Below are positions 1-8,237 of a DNA stretch of 45,068 nt, in pieces. The stretch comes from Ureibacillus sinduriensis BLB-1 = JCM 15800 (lineage in GTDB: Bacteria; Bacillota; Bacilli; Bacillales_A; Planococcaceae): assembly GCF_000772955.1 (NCBI RefSeq), contig NZ_JPVO01000034.1, forward strand, positions 1 through 45,068. Direction: 5' to 3'. A program made the translations under genes and the position numbers. Within the stretch, counting starts at the first letter, position 1, and every line of letters begins with the position of its first letter. The notes beneath the pieces were generated by a model. The model ran no database searches, was not told the origin of the DNA, and was given only the letters and a program-made list of their open reading frames with translations.

Positions 1-46
1 ACCCCAAAAGTTAGTTTTTTTACTCTAACTTTTGGGGTGCAGTACC
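1..46. repeat. Inverted repeat, possible IS3-family terminal end
   Basis: ACCCCAAAAGTTAG at 1-14 is perfectly inverted at 25-38, with a T-rich 10-base centre. The right arm runs on into GGGGTGCAGTACC, which resembles the outer end of IS3/IS150-group elements. No transposase is in view, so this may be the right end of an element lying left of the window, two abutting ends left after a deletion, or simply a terminator hairpin. Confidence 0.4.
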
Positions 47-68
47 TCCTTGAATAAGGAAATGCCTT
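47..68 (+). terminator. Small CCTTGAATAAGG hairpin with T-tract
   Basis: TCCTT and AAGGA pair around GAAT, and a T-run follows a few bases later. The core matches the terminator palindromes at 40854 and 42801, so it probably belongs to the same dispersed family. The stem is short, so function is uncertain. Confidence 0.35.
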
Positions 69-80
69 TTTTATTAGGTT

Positions 81-694
81 CAATTTTGAAAGGAAAATAA
101 TGAAGTTTCCCCAATAATCACTATAAAAATGAATTTAAGTCCCAGTGCTGTATTGTATTCCCAGTTGATATAAGCTAAAATTTAAAAACTACTATTTTTT
201 CTCTTTAAAACTATTTATTTCTTCCTTATTCAATAAATTACATTTTTCGACATGATTGATAGGATATAGTGACCAATCATTTGGGATTCGAACGGATCCA
301 TTTTGATATTTTTTATGTTGGCTTAGTCACAGTGTTATTAGTGGATTTATTTCTGTACGAGTAAGTGAAAAAACTTTGAAGAGTATCTCTAGATTTTTAA
401 TGAGCCCTTAACTCATGGTTTCCTTTTTGGGACCTTAGAGTTTTGAATTAAATGAAATTATATTCAAGGAAAAAATATTACCTGCACTATTCGAAGTAAA
501 TTTTTGGGTGAAAAGTTTTGGTTGAGGTAGGCGTACATCAATTTTAGATGAATTTATAATTCAGAATTTTCTGTATACGTTGCGAAATTTCCTTGCATGG
601 GTATCACTACACAAATTCCTAAAATGTCGGTTCAATCTTTGGAGGACAATCAGGATCATACAATGAATGAATTAATGTAAAGGGGAGAAATGGG
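81..694. other. Intergenic stretch upstream of the sugar-acid locus
   Basis: No convincing gene was found on either strand in about 600 bases. It contains a TATAAT hexamer at 555-560 overlapping the palindrome AATTCAGAATT (558-568), but no good -35 box at the right distance. The ribosome site for the first gene of the locus is AAAGGGGAG near 679. Confidence 0.5.
558..568. promoter_or_regulatory. Palindrome shared with the second-module promoter
   Basis: AATTCAGAATT is a perfect palindrome overlapping a TATAAT hexamer about 130 bases upstream of the first gene. The core ATTCAGAATT recurs at 5144-5153, inside the promoter spacer of the TRAP module. A shared operator, perhaps for the IclR regulator encoded at 10442, is an inference. 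Confidence 0.3.
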
Positions 695-1630
695 ATGAAA
701 ATAGGAATTGTTGGATTAGGTAAGATGGGCTTTAATTTAGCTTGTAATATGCTGGAAAATAATATCAAAGTGATCGGATACGACATTGATATAAAAGTAT
801 CCAATAAAATTCACGAAACTCCTTTATTTAATGAGAATCAGTTTGAATTTTATAATGACTTCAATCAATTTGTTCAATCACTTTCACCAAATGACGCAAT
901 ATTTCTCTTGGTCCCTCATGGTGGAGAAACCGAAAAAATGTTGGGCGAATTAGTAAATGTATTACCTAAAGATATGATTGTCATAGAAGCAGGAAATTCG
1001 CATTATAAAAATTCGCAATATTGGCATAAAAAGTATAAAAAGAAGGGTTTATATTTACTAGATTGCGGCACTAGTGGCGGATTGGATGGTGCAAGAAATG
1101 GATTATGCTCCATGATAGGAGGTGATATAGAAGCATTTGAGCGAATTGAACCGATACTTAGAAAAATTAGTCAGGAAAACGGATACTTGTATACTGGACC
1201 AGCTGGTAGTGGGCATTTTTTAAAGATGGTTCATAACGGTATTGAATATGGGATGATGCAGGCTATTGCGGAGGGCTTTGAACTACTACATGAAGGTGAG
1301 TTCGAGTATAACTACAAAGAAGTAGCAACTCTATGGAATAACGGTTCTGTTATTCGATCGTGGCTGATGGAACTTTTGATCGATGCATTTGATGAAGATG
1401 AAAATTTAGAAAAGATTTCCGGTGTTATGCATGCTTCAGGAGAAGCTAAATGGACGGTAGAAACAGCATTGGATTTAAATATCCCAACACCAATCATTGC
1501 GCTTTCCTTAATGATGCGTAATCGTTCAACTCGCAACGATACGTTTTCAGGAAAGGTAGTTGCTTCATTACGTCAACAATTTGGCGGTCATGCTGTTGTG
1601 AAAACGACACAATTGGAAGGAGGTGAATAG
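695..1630 (+). CDS. 6-phosphogluconate dehydrogenase, short (decarboxylating) type
   Basis: This predicted cytosolic dehydrogenase should oxidise 6-phosphogluconate to ribulose 5-phosphate and CO2 with NAD(P). The 311-residue protein starts with a Rossmann nucleotide site, GLGKMG, at residues 7-12. It has the substrate motif GTSGGLDGARNG near 125-136 and GSGHFLKMVHNGIEYG near 171-186, where the lysine and asparagine are the family's catalytic residues. Length fits the short GndA/YqeC-like enzymes rather than the 470-residue form. The ATG start follows AAAGGGGAG. It opens the galactonate-like module and its last codons overlap the ribosome site of the next gene. With rpiA at the module's end it could convert a phosphorylated C6 acid to ribose 5-phosphate. 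A related beta-hydroxyacid dehydrogenase activity on another sugar acid cannot be excluded. Confidence 0.8.
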   Translation: MKIGIVGLGKMGFNLACNMLENNIKVIGYDIDIKVSNKIHETPLFNENQFEFYNDFNQFVQSLSPNDAIFLLVPHGGETEKMLGELVNVLPKDMIVIEAGNSHYKNSQYWHKKYKKKGLYLLDCGTSGGLDGARNGLCSMIGGDIEAFERIEPILRKISQENGYLYTGPAGSGHFLKMVHNGIEYGMMQAIAEGFELLHEGEFEYNYKEVATLWNNGSVIRSWLMELLIDAFDEDENLEKISGVMHASGEAKWTVETALDLNIPTPIIALSLMMRNRSTRNDTFSGKVVASLRQQFGGHAVVKTTQLEGGE

Positions 1631-1631
1631 A

Positions 1632-2597
1632 ATGCAAAATTATTGTGACGTATTAACTTTTGGAGAAACTATGATTATTTTTCAATCCGATCAAATCGGA
1701 AGCCTTGAAAATGTGGCAAGCATGTCACCTAAAATAGGTGGTGCAGAATCGAATTTTGCGATTGGATTAGCGCGGCTTGGAGAATCTGTTGAGTGGATTA
1801 GTAAACTTGGTAATGATAGTTTTGGTTCCCTCATTTTGAAACGAGTTAGAGGAGAAGGTGTAATAACACAGCATGTTCAAATTTCAAATGAAGGACCCAC
1901 TGGATTGTTATTTAAAGAGCAAATTACCCCGGAAAAAATGAATGTCTATTACTATCGCAAGAATTCTGCTGCCAGTTTTATGAGCAAAGATATAATAAAA
2001 GATGTTTCTTTTGAAAATCTAAAGTTTCTTCATGTCACTGGGATTACACCTGCATTAGGAGATAGTTGTTATGAATTAACAAAACATGCCATTCAATTGG
2101 CAAAACAACATGGTGTGAAAATTATTTTTGATCCAAATATCCGATTTAAACTATGGTCAAAAGAAAAAGCTTTTGAAGTGCTACATGAAATGAATAAACT
2201 AGCTGACTATGTTTTGATCGGCGAAGAAGAAGCTAGATTTCTAACAAAGTTGCAAGAGCCATTAGAGATGTGTGAAAAGCTTTGCATGGATTGTGACAAA
2301 ATAATTGTCCTAAAATATGGGGCGGATGGATGTTACGTATATAATGGTCAACTACATCATGTACCAGGTTTTTCAGTAAAGGCAGTCGTTGATGCAGTAG
2401 GTGCAGGTGATGCTTTTGCTGCTGGATTTACACATGGCTTACTACAAGGTAAAGAACTCATTGATTGTGCGAAAATTGGAAATGCAATGGGAGCACTAGT
2501 TATTCAACAATATGGAGATATAGAAGGGTTACCAAGGAAAGAAGTAATATATGAGATTTTAGAAAATGGATTTGAAAATTCGGACGTCATTCGCTAA
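1632..2597 (+). CDS. kdgK: 2-keto-3-deoxygluconate/galactonate kinase, PfkB family
   Basis: PfkB/ribokinase-family sugar kinase predicted to phosphorylate 2-keto-3-deoxy-gluconate or -galactonate with ATP, feeding the aldolase encoded next. The start is set at the ATG at 1632 because GGAGGTG lies just upstream; a GTG three codons earlier would overlap that site. Visible motifs are the N-terminal GETM, the sugar-binding GGAESNFAIGLARLG near residues 36-50, DPNIR near 167-171, and the catalytic anion-hole motif GAGDAFAAGF with its aspartate near residue 260. Length (321) suits the family. E. coli uses a non-PfkB DgoK for galactonate, so a PfkB enzyme beside a DgoD-like dehydratase suggests KDG/KDGal promiscuity. 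Confidence 0.85.
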   Translation: MQNYCDVLTFGETMIIFQSDQIGSLENVASMSPKIGGAESNFAIGLARLGESVEWISKLGNDSFGSLILKRVRGEGVITQHVQISNEGPTGLLFKEQITPEKMNVYYYRKNSAASFMSKDIIKDVSFENLKFLHVTGITPALGDSCYELTKHAIQLAKQHGVKIIFDPNIRFKLWSKEKAFEVLHEMNKLADYVLIGEEEARFLTKLQEPLEMCEKLCMDCDKIIVLKYGADGCYVYNGQLHHVPGFSVKAVVDAVGAGDAFAAGFTHGLLQGKELIDCAKIGNAMGALVIQQYGDIEGLPRKEVIYEILENGFENSDVIR

Positions 2598-2606
2598 GGA
2601 GGATTT

Positions 2607-3260
2607 ATGCGCAAATGGGACAAATTAAAGTTTATTGAACAAAACGGGGTTGTAGCAGTTGTTAGAAAGGTAGAACCGACGATCGTAGACGATGTCATAA
2701 ACGCCTTAATAAACGGAGGTATTAAAGTAATTGAAATTACTGTAGATAGTAAAAACAGCTATCATACTATCAATAAATTAAAAGAAAAATATGGGAACGA
2801 ATTGTTAGTAGGTGCGGGTACGGTGTTAGATGCACCAACTGCTAAAATGGCGATCGATGCAAATGCAGATTTTATTTTTTCACCAACTTTTAACGAAGAA
2901 ACAGTCCGTATAACCAATCAATACGGTCGAATTTCGATTCCTGGTGTATTGACACCTACTGAAATATTAAACGCATATGCGGCTGGTGCTGATATATTAA
3001 AAGTGTTCCCAGGTGCCACATACGGTCCGGGTTACTTTAAGGATGTTTTAGCGCCGTTATCACACATACCATTAATGCCCACAGGGGGTGTCAATTTAAG
3101 CAATTTGAAATTATTTTTAAACAATGGAGCAATGTCAGTCGGAATTGGTGGTTCATTACTAGATAGAAAATTAATTGCAAGTCGAGATTTTGATGGAATA
3201 CGATTGCTTGCAAACCAATATATAACGTTGTTTAAAGAGGTGAAAGGGATTGAAGGTTAG
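2607..3260 (+). CDS. eda: 2-keto-3-deoxy-6-phosphogluconate/galactonate aldolase
   Basis: Class I aldolase that splits 2-keto-3-deoxy-6-phospho-sugar acids into pyruvate and glyceraldehyde 3-phosphate. The 217-residue protein has the KDPG/KHG aldolase layout: VEPT near 22-25, IEIT with the catalytic glutamate at 43, GAGTVLD at 69-75, IPGVLTPTE at 111-119, and LKVFP with the Schiff-base lysine at 132. GPGYFKDV follows at 140-147 and PTGGV near 158. It begins 9 bases after the kinase stop behind AAGGAGG. Its 3' end overlaps the next gene by 11 bases, which indicates translational coupling. Whether the physiological substrate is the gluconate or galactonate isomer is unclear; the DgoD-like neighbour favours galactonate. 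Confidence 0.87.
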   Translation: MRKWDKLKFIEQNGVVAVVRKVEPTIVDDVINALINGGIKVIEITVDSKNSYHTINKLKEKYGNELLVGAGTVLDAPTAKMAIDANADFIFSPTFNEETVRITNQYGRISIPGVLTPTEILNAYAAGADILKVFPGATYGPGYFKDVLAPLSHIPLMPTGGVNLSNLKLFLNNGAMSVGIGGSLLDRKLIASRDFDGIRLLANQYITLFKEVKGIEG

Positions 3261-4398
3261 AAAATTTGAAACATTTATTGTACCGCCGCGCTGGTTATTT
3301 TTAAAGATTGAAACGGATGATGGAATTGTCGGTTGGGGTGAACCGATTGTTGAAGGAAGGGCGGCAACGGTTGAAGCAGCTGTCCATGAATTAAGTGAAT
3401 ATATTATCGGCAAAGATCCGATGCGTATTGAAGATATTTGGCAAATGTTATATCGAACAGGTTTCTATCGGGGTGGACCGGTCCTTATGAGTGCAATTGC
3501 AGGAATCGACCAAGCACTGTGGGATATTAAAGGGAAATACTATAATGCACCTGTCTATGATTTGATGGGTGGAGCATGTCGGGATAAAGTTCGCGTCTAT
3601 TCATGGATAGGTGGTGATCGTCCAGATGATATTTTAAGACAAGCAAAATCAGCGAAGGATAGTGGATTCACTGCAATCAAAATGAACGCCACTGAAGAAC
3701 TGCAATTCATCGACTCCTATTCTAAAGTTGACGCGGTATTAGAACGAGTGGCCGCTATACGAGAAAATTTAGGAATGAATTTTGGCATTGGGATTGATTT
3801 TCATGGGCGAGTGCATAAAGCAATGGCCAAAATTTTGGCAAAAGAGTTGGAGCAGTATCATCCGATGTTTATTGAAGAGCCTGTCCTTCCTGAAAATAAT
3901 GAAGCGTTAAGAGAAATAGCGACTCATTGCAATATTCCTATTGCAACTGGTGAAAGAATGTATTCAAGGTGGGAATTCAAAAAGGTTTTACAAGACGGCT
4001 ATGTAGATATTATCCAACCTGATTTATCACATGCAGGTGGAATTACAGAATGCAAAAAAATCTTTTCGATGGCAGAGGCTTATGATGTCACGGTGGCCCC
4101 ACACTGCCCATTAGGTCCAATTGCTTTGGCATCATGTCTGCAAGTAGATGCATCATCATATAATGTTTTTATTCAGGAACAAAGCCTTGGAATACACTAC
4201 AACCAGGGAAGTGATTTACTGGACTACCTAACAGATAAAACGGTATTTGAATATCAAGATGGATATGTATTAAACCCTATAAAGCCTGGGCTAGGAATAG
4301 AAATCAATGAAGAATTTGTACGGGAACAACAAAAAATCGGACATCAATGGAAAAACCCTGTGTGGCGGCATTCAGATGGGACTATTGCTGAATGGTAA
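3250..4398 (+). CDS. dgoD: D-galactonate dehydratase, enolase superfamily
   Basis: Mandelate racemase/enolase-superfamily enzyme predicted to dehydrate D-galactonate to 2-keto-3-deoxy-D-galactonate with Mg2+. The protein has 382 residues. Metal ligands fall at D183 (GIDFHGR), E209 (IEEP) and E235 (ATGER). The general acid/base histidines are H185 and H285 (APHCPLGP). The C-terminus WKNPVWRH...GTIAEW is characteristic of the DgoD group. It starts with TTG at 3250 inside the end of the aldolase gene, behind GAGGTG. Its last codons overlap the start of rpiA (ATGGTAA). Closely related enolase-family dehydratases with other epimer specificity are the main alternative, but the residue pattern is unusually complete for DgoD. 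Confidence 0.88.
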   Translation: MKVRKFETFIVPPRWLFLKIETDDGIVGWGEPIVEGRAATVEAAVHELSEYIIGKDPMRIEDIWQMLYRTGFYRGGPVLMSAIAGIDQALWDIKGKYYNAPVYDLMGGACRDKVRVYSWIGGDRPDDILRQAKSAKDSGFTAIKMNATEELQFIDSYSKVDAVLERVAAIRENLGMNFGIGIDFHGRVHKAMAKILAKELEQYHPMFIEEPVLPENNEALREIATHCNIPIATGERMYSRWEFKKVLQDGYVDIIQPDLSHAGGITECKKIFSMAEAYDVTVAPHCPLGPIALASCLQVDASSYNVFIQEQSLGIHYNQGSDLLDYLTDKTVFEYQDGYVLNPIKPGLGIEINEEFVREQQKIGHQWKNPVWRHSDGTIAEW

Positions 4399-5072
4399 AT
4401 TTTTTTGATAAGTCTAAAAACCAGGCTCAGAAAAAAATGATAGCTGAATTAGGTGCGGCAATTGTAGAAAATGGAATGACTATTGGATTAGGGTCCGGTT
4501 CCACGATGGCATACTTTGTGGAAGCGGTTGCCAAAAGAATAAACGAAGAGAAACTAACCGTTCAATTTGTACCTGCCTCAAAAACTATTGAACAGAAAGC
4601 ATTGGATTATGGTCTAAAACTAATTTCAATTGAATGTGTTCAGGAAATTGACTACGCATTCGATGGGGCGGATTGGATTATTAACAAAGAAACCCTAATC
4701 AAGGGTGGTGGCGGTTCGTTATTTCGGGAAAAGAAAATTTTATTAAACTCTGTACAGAGATTTATTTTAGCTGATGAAAGTAAATTTATCGATCGTTTAA
4801 GTGATTCAATTATACCCATTGAAATCGTCCCATTTGGCTATACGAAGACGATTCATTCTATCCGTGAGGTTGGTGGGGAATGTTATCTTAGGAAAAGGAT
4901 GGATGAGGAGAAATACTTAACCGATAATTATAATTACATTGTGGATGCAAGATTTTCTGGCATTGGAAACTGGGGATTTATTCATGAGCAACTCAAAAGA
5001 ATTCAAGGCGTAGTAGATACGGGGATTTTTTGTAATATGGAATTCCAGATTATTACATTAGAGAAAGAATAA
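4392..5072 (+). CDS. rpiA: Ribose-5-phosphate isomerase A
   Basis: Interconverts ribose 5-phosphate and ribulose 5-phosphate. The 226-residue protein shows [11 protein letters not shown] at 32-42 (phosphate site), FDGADWI at 90-96, [11 protein letters not shown] at 104-114 with the catalytic glutamate at 113, and ADESKFID at 127-134. The start overlaps the dgoD stop by 7 bases and has no strong ribosome site, so translation is probably coupled. An rpiA inside a galactonate-type module is unusual. Together with the 6-phosphogluconate dehydrogenase that opens the module it gives a route from a phosphorylated hexonate to ribose 5-phosphate. It may be a second, locus-specific copy beside a housekeeping isomerase elsewhere; that cannot be told from this window. 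Confidence 0.88.
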   Translation: MVNFFDKSKNQAQKKMIAELGAAIVENGMTIGLGSGSTMAYFVEAVAKRINEEKLTVQFVPASKTIEQKALDYGLKLISIECVQEIDYAFDGADWIINKETLIKGGGGSLFREKKILLNSVQRFILADESKFIDRLSDSIIPIEIVPFGYTKTIHSIREVGGECYLRKRMDEEKYLTDNYNYIVDARFSGIGNWGFIHEQLKRIQGVVDTGIFCNMEFQIITLEKE

Positions 5073-5129
5073 TATTTATATAACATCTTCCAATAAATTA
5101 AATTATTTGAATATTTTAACAAATTTGTG

Positions 5130-5158
5130 TTGACTGTAAGAATATTCAGAATTATAAT
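5130..5158 (+). promoter_or_regulatory. Sigma-A promoter of the TRAP/pentonate module
   Basis: TTGACT (5130-5135) and TATAAT (5153-5158) are separated by exactly 17 bases, a near-consensus housekeeping promoter. A cre-like site lies just downstream of the start region. The palindrome TATTCAGAATTA (5143-5154) occupies the spacer and matches a site upstream of the first module. This promoter implies that the TRAP module can be transcribed separately from the dgo-like genes. Confidence 0.75.
5143..5154. promoter_or_regulatory. Candidate operator in the promoter spacer
   Basis: TATTCAGAATTA contains the palindrome ATTCAGAAT and sits between the -35 and -10 boxes. The 10-mer ATTCAGAATT recurs at 559-568. 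A repressor bound here would block the promoter. The IclR-family protein encoded at 10442 is the obvious candidate, but this is inference. Confidence 0.35.
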
Positions 5159-5174
5159 ACAATTAACATTTTAA

Positions 5175-5188
5175 TTAAAGCGCTTTCA
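5175..5188. promoter_or_regulatory. cre-like CcpA site
   Basis: TTAAAGCGCTTTCA contains the palindrome AAAGCGCTTT and matches the Bacillus catabolite-responsive element at nearly every position. It lies about 17 bases downstream of the -10 box, where bound CcpA would repress as a roadblock. This suggests glucose repression of the TRAP/pentonate module. A LacI-family regulator could use a similar site. Confidence 0.65.
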
Positions 5189-5246
5189 TTTTTTATAGCA
5201 TAAAATGAAAACGGCGTTTTATATTATCAAACAAAGGGGGATTAAA

Positions 5247-6293
5247 ATGTTGAGGAAAAACTTGTTTATCACACTATTGCTTTTGGCGGTAATGGTAATT
5301 CTAGCGGCTTGTGGGGGAGGATCGTCAGAAGATAATAAAACAGCAAGTGGATCGGCAGAGAGTAATGGGGATGTTCGAACTTTACGTATTAGTTTAGGTT
5401 TAAACGACCAACATCCACTTTATAAGGGATCTGAAAAGTTTAAGGAACTTGTTGAAAGTCAAACAGATTCTTTAAAAGTTGAAATCTATCATTCAGGGCA
5501 AATAGCTGATGACCGTTCCGCGATTGAAATGTTACAATTTGGAACTTTAGATATTACAATCCCATCATCTGCACCTTTTGTTTCATTCGTTCCAGAATAC
5601 GGTGTGTTCGATCTACCATTCACACTTACGGACACGGAAATGGTTGATGCAGTTCTACAAGGCGAATTCGGTGAAACGTTAGCATCAAAAGTAGAATCGC
5701 AAGGGATTGTTCAATTAGCATGGTGGGAAAATGGCTTTAGACAATTAACTAATAACTCAAAGCCTATCAATAAATTAGAAGATTTAGATGGTTTAAAAAT
5801 CCGAGTGATGGAAAATGAAACTCATATTGCTTCATGGAAAGCACTTGGTACGAACCCAACACCAATGGCATTTACAGAATTATTCACAGCTATGCAACAA
5901 AAGACGGTTGATGGTCAAGAAAATCCGTATCCTTCTATTTTATTAGAAAAATATCCAGAAGTGCAAAAATACTTAACAGAAACAAATCATGTATATTCGC
6001 CATTCTTATTCTTATTTTCTAAAAAGGTTTGGGACGAGCTTACACCTGAAGAACAAGAAATCATTCGTAACGCAGCGGTTGAAGCAGGGGAGTACAACCG
6101 TGAATTAACTCGCCAAACAGCAACGGAATCGTTGGAAGAACTTAAGAAGCAAATGGAATTCACAAAAATAAGCGATGAAGAACTAGTAAAGTTCAAAGAA
6201 GCTGTACAACCAGTTATTGATGAATATAAAAGCCAAATTGATTCAGAAATCGTTGATCAATATTTATCAGAAATCGAGAAGCATTCTAAGTAA
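5247..6293 (+). CDS. TRAP transporter solute-binding lipoprotein (DctP)
   Basis: Extracytoplasmic receptor of a tripartite ATP-independent (TRAP) importer for organic or sugar acids. The start is the ATG at 5247 after AAAGGGGG. It gives a lipoprotein signal peptide with lipobox LAAC, so the mature protein should be anchored by its cysteine. An upstream in-frame ATG (5205) lacks a ribosome site and would bury the signal. The DctP fold is supported by the central LKIRVMENETH segment, whose arginine normally binds the ligand carboxylate, followed by NPTPMAF and GQENPYPSI. The DctQ and DctM genes follow. Neighbouring enzymes imply an aldonate such as xylonate, arabinonate or galactonate as cargo. 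The hairpin after the gene may raise receptor over membrane-subunit expression. Confidence 0.88.
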   Translation: MLRKNLFITLLLLAVMVILAACGGGSSEDNKTASGSAESNGDVRTLRISLGLNDQHPLYKGSEKFKELVESQTDSLKVEIYHSGQIADDRSAIEMLQFGTLDITIPSSAPFVSFVPEYGVFDLPFTLTDTEMVDAVLQGEFGETLASKVESQGIVQLAWWENGFRQLTNNSKPINKLEDLDGLKIRVMENETHIASWKALGTNPTPMAFTELFTAMQQKTVDGQENPYPSILLEKYPEVQKYLTETNHVYSPFLFLFSKKVWDELTPEEQEIIRNAAVEAGEYNRELTRQTATESLEELKKQMEFTKISDEELVKFKEAVQPVIDEYKSQIDSEIVDQYLSEIEKHSK

Positions 6294-6304
6294 TCGTTTG
6301 TAAA

Positions 6305-6335
6305 GAAAGGCTGAAATACTCAGCCTTTCATTTTT
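6305..6335 (+). terminator. Intercistronic hairpin between dctP and dctQ
   Basis: GAAAGGCTGA and TCAGCCTTTC form a perfect 10-bp stem around a 5-base loop, followed by ATTTTT. Because dctQ follows at once without a clear new promoter, this is probably a leaky terminator or a 3'-end stabiliser. Either would make the binding protein more abundant than the membrane subunits. Confidence 0.7.
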
Positions 6336-6352
6336 AAGAAGGGGATGAATGC

Positions 6353-6931
6353 ATGAGAATTATCAAATGGCTTGATAACAATATTGAGAGAGTGACTTTA
6401 TTAATTTTGTTGGCAGTAATGACTATTGTTACTGTTCTCCAGGTCTTTATGCGATATGTAATGGAAAATTCCTTGTCATGGTCTGAAGAATTAGCAAGAT
6501 TTTGTTTCATCTGGCTAGTCTACATAGGCATAAGTTATGGAGTAAAACGCGCTAAGCATGTTCGTGTAGAAGCCATTCTTTCAATCTTAAAAAGAAGAGG
6601 GAAATTTGTTATTAACCAAATAGCAAATGTTTTGTTCTTATATTTTGCCATCTATGCCACTTACTATGGTTTTTCAATCGTTAACACCATTCAAACAACA
6701 GGTCAAACGGCACCTGCCTTAGGAATATCAATGTCGATTATGTACTTAGGTATGCCAATTGGAATGTTATTAACCATCATCCGGTTAGTTCAACGGATTA
6801 TTTATGAGACAAAAGTATTTCTAGCAGGAAAAGAGATTGAAGATGATGGCCCTCTTGAAGGTTCTCATGTTGTTGTACCGAAAGAGCAAGAGCAAGAGCA
6901 AGAGAAGGAAAAAGAAGTCAGCTTATATTAA
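6353..6931 (+). CDS. TRAP transporter small membrane subunit (DctQ)
   Basis: Small integral membrane component of the TRAP importer that partners DctM. The 192-residue protein has four predicted hydrophobic helices (about 16-36, 48-63, 87-107 and 128-147). It also has the family-typical segment SWSEELARFCFIWLVYIG near residues 40-57. RBS AAGGGG precedes the ATG. The C-terminal cytoplasmic tail is acidic and repetitive, with EQEQEQEKEKE encoded by repeated GAGCAA units; such a low-complexity tail is not part of the family core and may vary by slippage. It is placed between the receptor and DctM genes, and the order P-Q-M is canonical. Confidence 0.85.
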   Translation: MRIIKWLDNNIERVTLLILLAVMTIVTVLQVFMRYVMENSLSWSEELARFCFIWLVYIGISYGVKRAKHVRVEAILSILKRRGKFVINQIANVLFLYFAIYATYYGFSIVNTIQTTGQTAPALGISMSIMYLGMPIGMLLTIIRLVQRIIYETKVFLAGKEIEDDGPLEGSHVVVPKEQEQEQEKEKEVSLY

Positions 6932-6952
6932 TTATGGAAAGGAGATTACTAG

Positions 6953-8218
6953 ATGGGAATTACATTATTCGCATCCTTTGGAGTACTATTAGTCACTGCT
7001 GTTCCTATTGGAATAGCCCTCGGACTATCCGTTATGATCGCACTCTTACTTGATGGTGGAATGCCATTAGAGTTTTTAATGAAAGAATTAACAACTTCTG
7101 TTAACTCATTCCCACTATTGGCTATACCATTTTTCATCCTTGCGGGTGAAATTATGGGACGTGGTGGAATTTCAAAACGACTAATTAATGTCGCTGAATC
7201 GATAGTAGGTTCTGTTATAGGAGGTACAGCATTAACATCAATTGTAACTTGTATGTTTTTTGCAGCTATTTCGGGTTCAGGTCCAGCTACAGTGGCAGCC
7301 GTCGGGGGAATTATGATTCCTGCAATGGTTAGTAAAGGGTATGATCGAAAGTTTGCTACGGCTGTAGTCGCTTCAGCTGGGTCAATCGGAGTAATTATAC
7401 CACCTTCTATACCGATGGTTATGTATGGGGTCTCAGGCAGCGTTTCCATAGGAGATATGTTTATCGCAGGAATTATCCCAGGGATTTTAGTGGGCTTTGG
7501 GTTAATGATTTATGCGTATTACTACTCTAAAAAGAACAATTATTTAGGCAATGGCAAGAAGGTTTCTATTAGGAATATAGGAAGAGAAGTTTGGAATGCA
7601 AAATGGTCTCTATTGATTCCGGTCATTATTTTAGGTGGAATTTATGGAGGTATATTTACACCAACTGAGGCTGCGGCTGCGGCTGTATTTATCGGGTTTA
7701 TAATTGGAGTATTTTTCTATCGTGAGCTTAAGTTGAAAGATCTGGAAGACGTTTTCATTGAATCTGCATTGTTGACAGCAACAATTTTAGTCATTGTAGG
7801 AACTGCTACTGCGTTTGGAAAGTTATTAGCTATGGAGCAAATTCCAAATAAAATTGCTGAGAGCATGTTATCGCTATCATCAAATCCGACAATTATTATG
7901 ATGTCCATCATTGTATTACTATTAATTGTTGGGTGTTTCATGGATACTATTGCTGCCATTATAATTTTAACACCAATTTTACTTCCAGTTGCCACATTGG
8001 TTGGGTATGATCCAATTCATTTCGGCATTATCATGATCGTTGCACTTGCAATCGGATTTATTACACCACCAGTAGGGGTGAACTTATTTGTTGGTGCCGG
8101 TATTTCAGGTATATCATTGGAAGTGCTTTCAAAGGCGATTTTACCTTTCATTGTAGTGATGATCATCATCTTATTGATTATTACCTTTATTCCAACTTTA
8201 TCATTACTTTTACTATAG
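6953..8218 (+). CDS. TRAP transporter large permease subunit (DctM)
   Basis: Large ion-coupled permease subunit of the TRAP importer, driving uptake with a sodium or proton gradient. The 421-residue protein is highly hydrophobic throughout, with about 11-12 membrane spans. It carries DctM signature stretches: PFFILAGEIMGRGGIS near 62-77, SGSGPATVAAVGG near 108-120, IPPSIPMVMYG near 149-159, and TPTEAAAAAVF near 236-246. The late GFITPPVGVNLFVGAG segment is also typical. RBS AAAGGAG is well spaced from the ATG. It follows dctQ by 21 bases and is followed 19 bases later by the dehydratase gene, so transporter and catabolic enzymes are one unit. Confidence 0.9.
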   Translation: MGITLFASFGVLLVTAVPIGIALGLSVMIALLLDGGMPLEFLMKELTTSVNSFPLLAIPFFILAGEIMGRGGISKRLINVAESIVGSVIGGTALTSIVTCMFFAAISGSGPATVAAVGGIMIPAMVSKGYDRKFATAVVASAGSIGVIIPPSIPMVMYGVSGSVSIGDMFIAGIIPGILVGFGLMIYAYYYSKKNNYLGNGKKVSIRNIGREVWNAKWSLLIPVIILGGIYGGIFTPTEAAAAAVFIGFIIGVFFYRELKLKDLEDVFIESALLTATILVIVGTATAFGKLLAMEQIPNKIAESMLSLSSNPTIIMMSIIVLLLIVGCFMDTIAAIIILTPILLPVATLVGYDPIHFGIIMIVALAIGFITPPVGVNLFVGAGISGISLEVLSKAILPFIVVMIIILLIITFIPTLSLLLL

Positions 8219-8237
8219 ATGCAGAGGGGGAAAGTAG

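Noticed and set aside
6949..7449. 166-codon minus-strand frame opposite dctM
   Set aside because: It is antisense to a well-supported permease gene and its proline/isoleucine-rich sequence is typical of a shadow.
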